Shown here in pieces: positions 11,466 to 25,505 of a DNA stretch of 64,000 bases (position 1 is its first letter; the number at the start of each line of letters is the position of its first letter). The notes beneath the pieces are model-generated. The model did not search any database and was not told the origin of the DNA. It was given only the letters and a program-made list of their open reading frames with translations. The DNA lies in contig JAXIVH010000038.1 in the NCBI GenBank assembly GCA_036785325.1, positions 2,283,501-2,347,500 of the forward strand. The letters run 5' to 3'. This DNA is from Urophycis tenuis (lineage: Eukaryota > Chordata > Actinopteri > Gadiformes > Phycidae). The translations under genes and the position numbers were made by a program.

Positions 11466-13612
11466 GATATTGGCGAGTGCAACTGCCTTTGATCCCCTAT
11501 TCAACTACCGAGTCGTTGGATGAGGTGGGGGGGGTCATCGAGATAACTCTAACGAACCCAACCCTAACCATAGGCCTAACCTTAGCCCTAACCCTAACTC
11601 AACCCTAACACTAACCCTTACCTTGGCCCTAATCTTAACACTAATCTCAACCCCTAACCTTAGCCTTAACACTAACCCTAACCCCTACTCTAACTCTAAC
11701 CCTAACCCCTACTCTAACTCTAACCCTAAGCCTACCCTAACCTCCAACACTAACCCTACCCTAACTCTAACGCTAACCCTAACTCTAACCTTTGCCCTAA
11801 CTTTAGCCCTAACCCTAGCCTCAGCCATAACCCTAACCCTAACCTTAGCCCTAACCCTAACCTTAACCCTAACCCTAACCTTGGCCCTAACCTTAACACT
11901 AACCCTAACCTTAACACTAACCCTAACCTCAAACCTAACCTTAACCCTAACCTCAGCCATAACCCTAACCCTAACCTTAGCCCTAACCCTAATTCTAGCC
12001 CTAACCCTAATCTTAACCATAACCTTAACCCTAACCTTGGCCCTAACACTTAACCTAACCTTATCCATAACACTAACCCTAACCTCAACCCTAACCTTAA
12101 CCCCAATCTCAGCCGTAACCCCAACCCTAACCTTATCCCTAACCTTAAACCTAACCCTAACCTCAGCCCTAACCTTAACCCTAACCTCAGCCCTCATCTT
12201 AACCCTAACCCCTAACCCCTAACCTTAACCCTAACCTCAGCCCTCATCTTAACCCTAACCCCTAACCCCTAACCTCTAACCCTAACCCTAACCTTACCCT
12301 AACCGTAACGCTAACCTTAACCCTTACTCTAACCTTAGCCCTAACCTTAGCCCTAACCGTAACCCTAACCTTAACCCTAACCTTAACCCTAAACCGTAAC
12401 CTTATACCTAACCCTAACCTCAGCCCTAACCTTAACCCTAACCGCAACCCCTCCCATTTACTTCAAACCTAACGTTAAGGTTAACTGCTAACTCTACCCC
12501 TAAATCTACCCTAACCTTAACCTACACTTGACATATTGGAGGAAGAAGACAATTACCCAGCATGCATTTCATCCGGAAAACTTTTCACAAAAAAACCCAT
12601 TACCGAAGTACCTACGGCGAGAATAGACTACCCCAAGAAATTGTTGTTTTGGGTGAGGAAAGTAAGCCATTGAGTCTTCTCTAAGGTCAACTTCCTACAC
12701 AATCTCTGTAGTCGCGCGGTGTATGGGGCACAGGAATTGTTATTAACAGGCTGTTCGGCATGGGGTCCTGGAGGGGCCAGGGAGGCAGTGCTTAGTCGCG
12801 GCTGGCCTTGGCCTTTCCTACCCTGGGACCGACTGGGAAGGCACCGCTGGTCGGGGCTGGTCTTGGTCTTTCCTAGGTCTGGACACCCATCGCTGAGGAT
12901 AGCTGCATTGGGGGACCGTGGAGGCAGTGCTTTGTCACGGCTGGCCTCGGTCCTTCGTGACCCCAGTTTTCTGCTAGTTCATCTGGACCCAACAGAGGAC
13001 AAGAACCAAGCTCCGGCCCTGATTGGCCAAACCAGGGCTACCTAGCGGTGTTAACAACTGGTTTGTGCTGGTCAGGGGGTAAGTATGTGCCCCCTCCTCT
13101 CCATAACCAAAACAGTGTATCCTAAAAAGTGTTTTACTTACCTTTACTTACCTCGACGTTACCTCAACAAATGATCACTCCTAAAAAAGCTTAAACCCAA
13201 TACCAATTCCATTTCGGAAACGACACACCTTGAGAATTGATCACTCTCGGGGGGGCCTCCCTTGGGTGAGGGTGTATAGTGACAATGGCCAGAAACACCC
13301 TATGATCCCAGGGTCCACTACTGATGACGTGTCCTAATATTTCGATAGCACGTTTATACTAAAATAGAAATGGAAAAGAAAAGTCTCACTCCAGCTGTGA
13401 CTCGTCTTTATTCAAATAAGTAAATATACCAATGCATTGGAAGTACCTTCAATCAAACTAGATTGACCTCCATCTTGGAACAAAGAAAACCTTTGGGAAA
13501 AGGAAAAACAAGTCTATATCTCCAAATCAGCGGTTATATCACAACAAGACAGATAACCATTTCGTTTTACTTCATTCTTGGTAATATGGGAAAAGAGAGC
13601 TGCGGATGACTA
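11466..13612 (+). repeat. Macrosatellite unit 4 (short form, 2147 bp)
   Basis: It has the same B-deletion breakpoint as unit 2. Block C (about 11557-12526) is expanded by an additional 24 bp of hexamers near 11900. It also carries a duplicated segment, TTAACCCTAACCTCAGCCCT onward, near 12220-12270. Confidence 0.95.
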
Positions 13613-15714
13613 GATATTGGCGAGTGCAACTGCCTTTGATCCCCTATTCAACTACCGAGTCGTTGGATGAGGTGGGGGGGGGTCATCGAGATAACTCTAA
13701 CGAACCCAACCCTAACCATAGGCCTAACCTTAGCCCTAACCCTAACTCAACCCTAACACTAACCCTTACCTTGGCCCTAATCTTAACACTAACCTCAACC
13801 CCTAACCTTAGCCTTAACACTAACCCTAACCCCTACTCTAACTCTAACCCTAACCCCTACTCTAACTCTAACCCTAAGCCTACCCTAACCTCCAACACTA
13901 ACCCTACCCTAACTCTAACGCTAACCCTAACTCTAACCTTTGCCCTAACTTTAGCCCTAACCCTAGCCTCAGCCATAACCCTAACCCTAACCTTAGCCCT
14001 AACCCTAACCTTAACCCTAACCCTAACCTTGGCCCTAACCTTAACACTAACCCTAACCTTAACCCTAACCTCAGCCATAACCCTAACCCTAACCTTAGCC
14101 CTAACCCTAATTCTAGCCCTAACCCTAATCTTAACCATAACCTTAACCCTAACCTTGGCCCTAACACTTAACCTAACCTTATCCATAACACTAACCCTAA
14201 CCTCAACCCTAACAACCCCAATCTCAGCCGTAACCCCAACCCTAACCTTATCCCTAACCTTAAACCTAACCCTAACCTCAGCCCTAACCTTAACCCTAAC
14301 CTCAGCCCTCATCTTAACCCTAACCCCTAACCCCTAACCTTAACCCTAACCTCAGCCCTCATCTTAACCCTAACCCCTAACCTCTAACCCTAACCCTAAC
14401 CTTACCCTAACCGTAACGCTAACCTTAACCCTTACTCTAACCTTAGCCCTAACCTTAGCCCTAACCGTAACCCTAACCTTAACCCTAACCTTAACCCTAA
14501 ACCGTAACCTTATACCTAACCTCAGCCCTAACCTTAACCCTAACCGCAACCCCTCCCATTTACTTCAAACCTAACGTTAAGGTTAACTGCTAACTCTACC
14601 CCTAAATCTACCCTAACCTTAACCTACACTTGACATATTGGAGGAAGAAGACAATTACCCAGCATGCATTTCATCCGGAAAACTTTTCACAAAAAAACCC
14701 ATTACCGAAGTACCTACGGCGAGAATAGACTACCCCAAGAAATTGTTGTTTTGGGTGAGGAAAGTAAGCCATTGAGTCTTCTCTAAGGTCAACTTCCTAC
14801 ACAATCTCTGTAGTCGCGCGGTGTATGGGGCACAGGAATTGTTATTAACAGGCTGTTCGGCATGGGGTCCTGGAGGGGCCAGGGAGGCAGTGCTTAGTCG
14901 CGGCTGGCCTTGGCCTTTCCTACCCTGGGACCGACTGGGAAGGCACCGCTGGTCGGGGCTGGTCTTGGTCTTTCCTAGGTCTGGACACCCATCGCTGAGG
15001 ATAGCTGCATTGGGGGACCGTGGAGGCAGTGCTTTGTCACGGCTGGCCTCGGTCCTTCGTGACCCCAGTTTTCTGCTAGTTCATCTGGACCCAACAGAGG
15101 ACAAGAACCAAGCTCCGGCCCTGATTGGCCAAACCAGGGCTACCTAGCGGTGTTAACAACTGGTTTGTGCTGGTCAGGGGGTAAGTATGTGCCCCCTCCT
15201 CTCCATAACCAAAACAATGTATCCTAAAAAGTGTTTTACTTACCTTTACTTACCTCGACGTTACCTCAACAAATGATCACTCCTAAAAAAGCTTAAACCC
15301 AATACCAATTCCATTTCGGAAACGACACACCTTGAGAATTGATCACTCTCGGGGGGGCCTCCCTTGGGTGAGGGTGTATAGTGACAATGGCCAGAAACAC
15401 CCTATGATCCCAGGGTCCACTACTGATGACGTGTCCTAATATTTCGATAGCACGTTTATACTAAAATAGAAATGGAAAAGAAAAGTCTCACTCCAGCTGT
15501 GACTCGTCTTTATTCAAATAAGTAAATATACCAATGCATTGGAAGTACCTTCAATCAAACTAGATTGACCTTCATCTTGGAACAAAGAAAACCTTTGGGA
15601 AAAGGAAAAACAAGTCTATATCTCCAAATCAGCGGTTATATCACAACAAGACAGATAACCATTTCGTTTTACTTCATTCTTGGTAATATGGGAAAAGAGA
15701 GCTGCGGATGACTA
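13613..15714 (+). repeat. Macrosatellite unit 5 (short form, 2102 bp)
   Basis: B is deleted at the shared breakpoint. C (about 13705-14628) has the end duplication of unit 4 but lacks the TCAAACCTAACC hexamers near 14050. It also has a small loss, CCCTAACAACCCC, near 14210. Confidence 0.95.
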
Positions 15715-18495
15715 GATATTGGCGAGTGCAACTGCCTTTGATCCCCTATTCAACTACCGAGTCGTTGGATGAGGTGGGGGGGGTCATCGAGATAACTCTA
15801 ACGAACCTAACCGAGCCAGGGCCATCGAAAGAACGGGCTCTCTACACAACCCATTTATATTACCTTACCAACTGTTATTCACAAAACGACCACTAGATGG
15901 AGGCGATGGACCACCACTGAAGAATCAAAAGAAGGCAACCAGCCTTTAACACAAAGACTAAAAACTCACTCCAGCTGTGATCCTCTTTATCTAAATAAAT
16001 AAATAAACAAAAATGAATAAATAAATAGACTAAATAAATATACAAATATAAATAAATAAATTAAATATAGATTACCTTACCAACTATTGCAATTACCTAT
16101 TATTATTATTATTACTTACCTATTAATGCAATTTCCCAACCTGGGAACAATAGAGTATTTCTATTTCTATTTCTATAACTCTTCTTCACAAAACGACCAC
16201 TAGGTGGAGACGACGCACCACCAGCGAGGAATCAAAAGAGGAGGAACAACCTTGAATACAAAGATTAAAACCCACTCCAGCTGTGAGTCTCTCGATGTAT
16301 TTATTTACTAAAAAAATATATATTAAATATATATACTCCTCCCATCTCTTCTCCCCTGTCTTCCCTCATGGAAATGAGGGAGTTGGGGGAGATAGAGTGT
16401 ACTAGCCCGATCCGGCGGGGGTGAGTTCAGTCCGTACAGACTGTCTCACCTTGACTCTACCTTCCTCAATCTCTAGCTCTAACTCTAACCCTAGGGATAA
16501 CCTCAACCCCAACCCTAACCATAGGCCTAACCTTAGCCCTAACCCTAACTCAACCCTAACACTAACCCTTACCTTGGCCCTAATCTTAACACTAACCTCA
16601 ACCCCTAACCTTAGCCTTAACACTAACCCTAACCCCTACTCTAACTCTAACCCTAACCCCTACTCTAACTCTAACCCTAAGCCTACCCTAACCTCCAACA
16701 CTAACCCTACCCTAACTCTAACGCTAACCCTAACTCTAACCTTTGCCCTAACTTTAGCCCTAACCCTAGCCTCAGCCATAACCCTAACCCTAACCTTAGC
16801 CCTAACCCTAACCTTAACCCTAACCCTAACCTTGGCCCTAACCTTAACACTAACCCTAACCTCAAACCTAACCTTAACCCTAACCTCAGCCATAACCCTA
16901 ACCCTAACCTTAGCCCTAACCCTAATTCTAGCCCTAACCCTAATCTTAACCATAACCTTAACCCTAACCTTGGCCCTAACACTTAACCTAACCTTATCCA
17001 TAACACTAACCCTAACCTCAACCCTAACCTTAACCCCAATCTCAGCCGTAACCCCAACCCTAACCTTATCCCTAACCTTAAACCTAACCCTAACCTCAGC
17101 CCTAACCTTAACCCTAACCTCAGCCCTCATCTTAACCCTAACCCCTAACCCCTAACCTCTAACCCTAACCCTAACCTTACCCTAACCGTAACGCTAACCC
17201 TAACCCTTACTCTAACCTTAGCCCTAACCTTAGCCCTAACCGTAACCCTAACCTTAACCCTAACCTTAACCCTAAACCGTAACCTTATACCTAACCCTAA
17301 CCTCAGCCCTAACCTTAACCCTAACCGCAACCCCTCCCATTTACTTCAAACCTAACGTTAAGGTTAACTGCTAACTCTACCCCTAAATCTACCCTAACCT
17401 TAACCTACACTTGACATATTGGAGGAAGAAGACAATTACCCAGCATGCATTTCATCCGGAAAACTTTTCACAAAAAAACCCATTACCGAAGTACCTACGG
17501 CGAGAAAAGACTACCCCAAGAAATTGTTGTTTTGGGTGAGGAAAGTAAGCCATTGAGTCTTCTCTAAGGTCAACTTCCCACACAATCTCTGTAGTCGCGC
17601 GGTGTATGGGGCACAGGAATTGTTATTAACAGGCTGTTCGGCATGGGGTCCTGGAGGGGCCAGGGAGGCAGTGCTTAGTCGCGGCTGGCCTTGGCCTTTC
17701 CTACCCTGGGACCGACTGGGAAGGCACCGCTGGTCGGGGCTGGTCTTGGTCTTTCCTAGGTCTGGACACCCATCGCTGAGGATAGCTGCATTGGGGGACC
17801 GTGGAGGCAGTGCTTTGTCACGGCTGGCCTCGGTCCTTCGTGACCCCAGTTTTCTGCTAGTTCATCTGGACCCAACAGAGGACAAGAACCAAGCTCCGGC
17901 CCTGATTGGCCAAACCAGGGCTACCTAGCGGTGTTAACAACTGGTTTGTGCTGGTCAGGGGGTAAGTATGTGCCCCCTCCTCTCCATAACCAAAACAATG
18001 TATCCTAAAAAGTGTTTTACTTACCTTTACTTACCTCGACGTTACCTCAACAAATGATCACTCCTAAAAGAGCTTAAACCCAATACCAATTCCATTTCGG
18101 AAACGACACACCTTGAGAATTGATCACTCTCGGGGGGGCCTCCCTTGGGTGAGGGTGTATAGTGACAATGGCCAGAAACACCCTATGATCCCAGGGTCCA
18201 CTACTGATGACGTGTCCTAATATTTCGATAGCACGTTTATACTAAAATAGAAATGGAAAAGAAAAGTCTCACTCCAGCTGTGACTCGTCTTTATTCAAAT
18301 AAGTAAATATACCAATGCATTGGAAGTACCTTCAATCAAACTAGATTGACCTTCATCTTGGAACAAAGAAAACCTTTGGGAAAAGGAAAAACAAGTCTAT
18401 ATCTCCAAATCAGCGGTTATATCACAACAAGACAGATAACCATTTCGTTTTACTTCATTCTTGGTAATATGGGAAAAGAGAGCTGCGGATGACTA
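15715..18495 (+). repeat. Macrosatellite unit 6 (long form, 2781 bp)
   Basis: Blocks A-B-C-D are complete, with C about 16473-17409 and D from 17410. In B the second sub-repeat reads CCAGCTGTGAG, as in unit 7; the other long units have CCAGCGGTGAG. Confidence 0.95.
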
Positions 18496-21280
18496 GATAT
18501 TGGCGAGTGCAACTGCCTTTGATCCCCTATTCAACTACCGAGTCGTTGGATGAGGTGGGGGGGGGTCATCGAGATAACTCTAACGAACCTAACCGAGCCA
18601 GGGCCATCGAAAGAACGGGCTCTCTACACAACCCATTTATATTACCTTACCAACTGTTATTCACAAAACGACCACTAGATGGAGGCGATGGACCACCACT
18701 GAAGAATCAAAAGAAGGCAACCAGCCTTTAACACAAAGACTAAAAACTCACTCCAGCTGTGATCCTCTTTATCCAAATAAATAAATAAACAAAAATGAAT
18801 AAATAAATAGACTAAATAAATATACAAATATAAATAAATAAATTAAATATAGATTACCTTACCAACTATTGCAATTACCTATTATTATTGTTATTATTAT
18901 TATTACTTACCTATTAATGCAATTTCCCAACCTGGGAACAATAGAGTATTTCTATTTCTATTTCTATAACTCTTCTTCACAAAACGACCACTAGGTGGAG
19001 ACGACGCACCACCAGCGAGGAATCAAAAGAGGAGGAACAACCTTGAATACAAAGATTAAAACCCACTCCAGCTGTGAGTCTCTCGATGTATTTATTTACT
19101 AAAAAAATATATATTAAATATATATACTCCTCCCATCTCTTCTCCCCTGTCTTCCCTCATGGAAATGAGGGAGTTGGGGGAGATAGAGTGTACTAGCCCG
19201 ATCCGGCGGGGATGAGTTCAGTCCGTACAGACTGTCTCACCTTGACTCTACCTTCCTCAATCTCTAGCTCTAACTCTAACCCTAGGGATAACCTCAACCC
19301 CAACCCTAACCATAGGCCTAACCTTAGCCCTAACCCTAACTCAACCCTAACACTAACCCTTACCTTGGCCCTAATCTTAACACTAACCTCAACCCCTAAC
19401 CTTAGCCTTAACACTAACCCTAACCCCTACTCTAACTCTAACCCTAACCCCTACTCTAACTCTAACCCTAAGCCTACCCTAACCTCCAACACTAACCCTA
19501 CCCTAACTCTAACGCTAACCCTAACTCTAACCTTTGCCCTAACTTTAGCCCTAACCCTAGCCTCAGCCATAACCCTAACCCTAACCTTAGCCCTAACCCT
19601 AACCTTAACCCTAAACCTAACCTTGGCCCTAACCTTAACACTAACCTCAAACCTAACCTTAACCCTAACCTCAGCCATAACCCTAACCCTAACCTTAGCC
19701 CTAACCCTAATTCTAGCCCTAACCCTAATCTTAACCATAACCTTAACCCTAACCTTGGCCCTAACACTTAACCTAACCTTATCCATAACACTAACCCTAA
19801 CCTCAACCCTAACCTTAACCCCAATCTCAGCCGTAACCCCAACCCTAACCTTATCCCTAACCTTAAACCTAACCCTAACCTCAGCCCTAACCTTAACCCT
19901 AACCTCAGCCCTCATCTTAACCCTAACCCCTAACCCCTAACCTCTAACCCTAACCCTAACCTTACCCTAACCGTAACGCTAACCCTAACCCTTACTCTAA
20001 CCTTAGCCCTAACCTTAGCCCTAACCGTAACCCTAACCTTAACCCTAACCTTAACCCTAAACCGTAACCTTATACCTAACCCTAACCTCAGCCCTAACCT
20101 TAACCCTAACCGCAACCCCTCCCATTTACTTCAAACCTAACGTTAAGGTTAACTGCTAACTCTACCCCTAAATCTACCCTAACCTTAACCTACACTTGAC
20201 ATATTGGAGGAAGAAGACAATTACCCAGCATGCATTTCATCCGGAAAACTTTTCACAAAAAAACCCATTACCGAAGTACCTACGGCGAGAATAGACTACC
20301 CCAAGAAATTGTTGTTTTGGGTGAGGAAAGTAAGCCATTGAGTCTTCTCTAAGGTCAACTTCCTACACAATCTCTGTAGTCGCGCGGTGTATGGGGCACA
20401 GGAATTGTTATTAACAGGCTGTTCGGCATGGGGTCCTGGAGGGGCCAGGGAGGCAGTGCTTAGTCGCGGCTGGCCTTGGCCTTTCCTACCCTGGGACCGA
20501 CTGGGAAGGCACCGCTGGTCGGGGCTGGTCTTGGTCTTTCCTAGGTCTGGACACCCATCGCTGAGGATAGCTGCATTGGGGGACCGTGGAGGCAGTGCTT
20601 TGTCACGGCTGGCCTCGGTCCTTCGTGACCCCAGTTTTCTGCTAGTTCATCTGGACCCAACAGAGGACAAGAACCAAGCTCCGGCCCTGATTGGCCAAAC
20701 CAGGGCTACCTAGCGGTGTTAACAACTGGTTTGTGCTGGTCAGGGGGTAAGTATGTGCCCCCTCCTCTCCATAACCAAAACAATGTATCCTAAAAAGTGT
20801 TTTACTTACCTTTACTTACCTTGACGTTACCTCAACAAATGATCACTCCTAAAAAAGCTTAAACCCAATACCAATTCCATTTCGGAAACGACACACCTTG
20901 AGAATTGATCACTCTCGGGGGGGCCTCCCTTGGGTGAGGGTGTATAGTGACAATGGCCAGAAACACCCTATGATCCCAGGGTCCACTACTGATGACGTGT
21001 CCTAATATTTCGATAGCACGTTTATACTAAAATAGAAATGGAAAAGAAAAGTCTCACTCCAGCTGTGACTCGTCTTTATTCAAATAAGTAAATATACCAA
21101 TGCATTGGAAGTACCTTCAATCAAACTAGATTGACCTCCATCTTGGAACAAAGAAAACCTTTGGGAAAAGGAAAAACAAGTCTATATCTCCAAATCAGCG
21201 GTTATATCACAACAAGACAGATAACCATTTCGTTTTACTTCATTCTTGGTAATATGGGAAAAGAGAGCTGCGGATGACTA
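18496..21280 (+). repeat. Macrosatellite unit 7 (long form, 2785 bp)
   Basis: Blocks A-B-C-D are complete, with C about 19264-20194 and D from 20195. Block B has an expanded TTATTATTGTTATTATTA tract near 18885. It shares CCAGCTGTGAG with unit 6, which suggests that the adjacent long units 6 and 7 are sister duplicates. Confidence 0.95.
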
Positions 21281-23404
21281 GATATTGGCGAGTGCAACTG
21301 CCTTTGATCCCCTATTCAACTACCGAGTCGTTGGATGAGGTGGGGGGGGGTCATCGAGATAACTCTAACGAACCCAACCCTAACCATAGGCCTAACCTTA
21401 GCCCTAACCCTAACTCAACCCTAACACTAACCCTTACCTTGGCCCTAATCTTAACACTAACCTCAACCCCTAACCTTAGCCTTAACACTAACCCTAACCC
21501 CTACTCTAACTCTAACCCTAACCCCTACTCTAACTCTAACCCTAAGCCTACCCTAACCTCCAACACTAACCCTACCCTAACTCTAACGCTAACCCTAACT
21601 CTAACCTTTGCCCTAACTTTAGCCCTAACCCTAGCCTCAGCCATAACCCTAACCCCAACCTTAGCCCTAACCCTAACCTTAACCCTAACCCTAACCTTGG
21701 CCCTAACCTTAACACTAACCTCAAACCTAACCTTAACCCTAACCTCAGCCATAACCCTAACCCTAACCTTAGCCCTAACCCTAATTCTAGCCCTAACCCT
21801 AATCTTAACCATAACCTTAACCCTAACCTTGGCCCTAACACTTAACCTAACCTTATCCATAACACTAACCCTAACCTCAACCCTAACCTTAACCCCAATC
21901 TCAGCCGTAACCCCAACCCTAACCTTATCCCTAACCTTAAACCTAACCCTAACCTCAGCCCTAACCTTAACCCTAACCTCAGCCCTCATCTTAACCCTAA
22001 CCCCTAACCCCTAACCTTAACCCTAACCTCAGCCCTCATCTTAACCCTAACCCCTAACCCCTAACCTCTAACCCTAACCCTAACCTTACCCTAACCGTAA
22101 CGCTAACCTTAACCCTTACTCTAACCTTAGCCCTAACCTTAGCCCTAACCGTAACCCTAACCTTAACCCTAACCTTAACCCTAAACCGTAACCTTATACC
22201 TAACCCTAACCTCAGCCCTAACCTTAACCCTAACCGCAACCCCTCCCATTTACTTCAAACCTAACGTTAAGGTTAACTGCTAACTCTACCCCTAAATCTA
22301 CCCTAACCTTAACCTACACTTGACATATTGGAGGAAGAAGACAATTACCCAGCATGCATTTCATCCGGAAAACTTTTCACAAAAAAACCCATTACCGAAG
22401 TACCTACGGCGAGAATAGACTACCCCAAGAAATTGTTGTTTTGGGTGAGGAAAGTAAGCCATTGAGTCTTCTCTAAGGTCAACTTCCTACACAATCTCTG
22501 TAGTCGCGCGGTGTATGGGGCACAGGAATTGTTATTAACAGGCTGTTCGGCATGGGGTCCTGGAGGGGCCAGGGAGGCAGTGCTTAGTCGCGGCTGGCCT
22601 TGGCCTTTCCTACCCTGGGACCGACTGGGAAGGCACCGCTGGTCGGGGCTGGTCTTGGTCTTTCCTAGGTCTGGACACCCATCGCTGAGGATAGCTGCAT
22701 TGGGGGACCGTGGAGGCAGTGCTTTGTCACGGCTGGCCTCGGTCCTTCGTGACCCCAGTTTTCTGCTAGTTCATCTGGACCCAACAGAGGACAAGAACCA
22801 AGCTCCGGCCCTGATTGGCCAAACCAGGGCTACCTAGCGGTGTTAACAACTGGTTTGTGCTGGTCAGGGGGTAAGTATGTGCCCCCTCCTCTCCATAACC
22901 AAAACAATGTATCCTAAAAAGTGTTTTACTTACCTTTACTTACCTCGACGTTACCTCAACAAATGATCACTCCTAAAAAAGCTTAAACCCAATACCAATT
23001 CCATTTCGGAAACGACACACCTTGAGAATTGATCACTCTCGGGGGGGCCTCCCTTGGGTGAGGGTGTATAGTGACAATGGCCAGAAACACCCTATGATCC
23101 CAGGGTCCACTACTGATGACGTGTCCTAATATTTCGATAGCACGTTTATACTAAAATAGAAATGGAAAAGAAAAGTCTCACTCCAGCTGTGACTCGTCTT
23201 TATTCAAATAAGTAAATATACCAATGCATTGGAAGTACCTTCAATCAAACTAGATTGACCTCCATCTTGGAACAAAGAAAACCTTTGGGAAAAGGAAAAA
23301 CAAGTCTATATCTCCAAATCAGCGGTTATATCACAACAAGACAGATAACCATTTCGTTTTACTTCATTCTTGGTAATATGGGAAAAGAGAGCTGCGGATG
23401 ACTA
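21281..23404 (+). repeat. Macrosatellite unit 8 (short form, 2124 bp)
   Basis: B is deleted. C (about 21373-22318) carries the end duplication. It also has the private variant ATAACCCTAACCCCAACC, shared only with units 9 and 10. Confidence 0.95.
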
Positions 23405-25505
23405 GATATTGGCGAGTGCAACTGCCTTTGATCCCCTATTCAACTACCGAGTCGTTGGATGAGGTGGGGGGGGGTCATCGAGATAACTCTAACGAACCCA
23501 ACCCTAACCATAGACCTAACCTTAGCCCTAACCCTAACTCAACCCTAACACTAACCCTTACCTTGGCCCTAATCTTAACACTAACCTCAACCCCTAACCT
23601 TAGCCTTAACACTAACCCTAACCCCTACTCTAACTCTAACCCTAACCCCTACTCTAACTCTAACCCTAAGCCTACCCTAACCTCCAACACTAACCCTACC
23701 CTAACTCTAACGCTAACCCTAACTCTAACCTTTGCCCTAACTTTAGCCCTAACCCTAGCCTCAGCCATAACCCTAACCCCAACCTTAGCCCTAACCCTAA
23801 CCTTAACCCTAACCCTAACCTTGGCCCTAACCTTAACACTAACCTCAAACCTAACCTTAACCCTAACCTCAGCCATAACCCTAACCCTAACCTTAGCCCT
23901 AACCCTAATTCTAGCCCTAACCCTAATCTTAACCATAACCTTAACCCTAACCTTGGCCCTAACACTTAACCTAACCTTATCCATAACACTAACCCTAACC
24001 TCAACCCTAACCTTAACCCCAATCTCAGCCGTAACCCCAACCCTAACCTTATCCCTAACCTTTAACCTTAACCCTAACCTCAGCCCTCATCTTAACCCTA
24101 ACCCCTAACCCCTAACCTTAACCCTAACCTCAGCCCTCATCTTAACCCTAACCCCTAACCCCTAACCTCTAACCCTAACCCTAACCTTACCCTAACCGTA
24201 ACGCTAACCTTAACCCTTACTCTAACCTTAGCCCTAACCTTAGCCCTAACCGTAACCCTAACCTTAACCCTAACCTTAACCCTAAACCGTAACCTTATAC
24301 CTAACCCTAACCTCAGCCCTAACCTTAACCCTAACCGCAACCCCTCCCATTTACTTCAAACCTAACGTTAAGGTTAACTGCTAACTCTACCCCTAAATCT
24401 ACCCTAACCTTAACCTACACTTGACATATTGGAGGAAGAAGACAATTACCCAGCATGCATTTCATCCGGAAAACTTTTCACAAAAAAACCCATTACCGAA
24501 GTACCTACGGCGAGAATAGACTACCCCAAGAAATTGTTGTTTTGGGTGAGGAAAGTAAGCCATTGAGTCTTCTCTAAGGTCAACTTCCTACACAATCTCT
24601 GTAGTCGCGCGGTGTATGGGGCACAGGAATTGTTATTAACAGGCTGTTCGGCATGGGGTCCTGGAGGGGCCAGGGAGGCAGTGCTTAGTCGCGGCTGGCC
24701 TTGGCCTTTCCTACCCTGGGACCGACTGGGAAGGCACCGCTGGTCGGGGCTGGTCTTGGTCTTTCCTAGGTCTGGACACCCATCGCTGAGGATAGCTGCA
24801 TTGGGGGACCGTGGAGGCAGTGCTTTGTCACGGCTGGCCTCGGTCCTTCGTGACCCCAGTTTTCTGCTAGTTCATCTGGACCCAACAGAGGACAAGAACC
24901 AAGCTCCGGCCCTGATTGGCCAAACCAGGGCTACCTAGCGGTGTTAACAACTGGTTTGTGCTGGTCAGGGGGTAAGTATGTGCCCCCTCCTCTCCATAAC
25001 CAAAACAATGTATCCTAAAAAGTGTTTTACTTACCTTTACTTACCTCGACGTTACCTCAACAAATGATCACTCCTAAAAAAGCTTAAACCCAATACCAAT
25101 TCCATTTCGGAAACGACACACCTTGAGAATTGATCACTCTCGGGGGGGCCTCCCTTGGGTGAGGGTGTATAGTGACAATGGCCAGAAACACCCTATGATC
25201 CCAGGGTCCACTACTGATGACGTGTCCTAATATTTCGATAGCACGTTTATACTAAAATAGAAATGGAAAAGAAAAGTCTCACTCCAGCTGTGACTCGTCT
25301 TTATTCAAATAAGTAAATATACCAATGCATTGGAAGTACCTTCACTCAAACTAGATTGACCTTCATCTTGGAACAAAGAAAACCTTTGGGAAAAGGAAAA
25401 ACAAGTCTATATCTCCAAATCAGCGGTTATATCACAACAAGACAGATAACCATTTCGTTTTACTTCATTCTTGGTAATATGGGAAAAGAGAGCTGCGGAT
25501 GACTA
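23405..25505 (+). repeat. Macrosatellite unit 9 (short form, 2101 bp)
   Basis: This is the same subclass as unit 8, with a further loss of about 24 bp in block C near 24060. There CTAACCTTTAACCTTAACC passes straight to the later CCTCAGCCCTCAT motif. D starts at 24420. Confidence 0.95.
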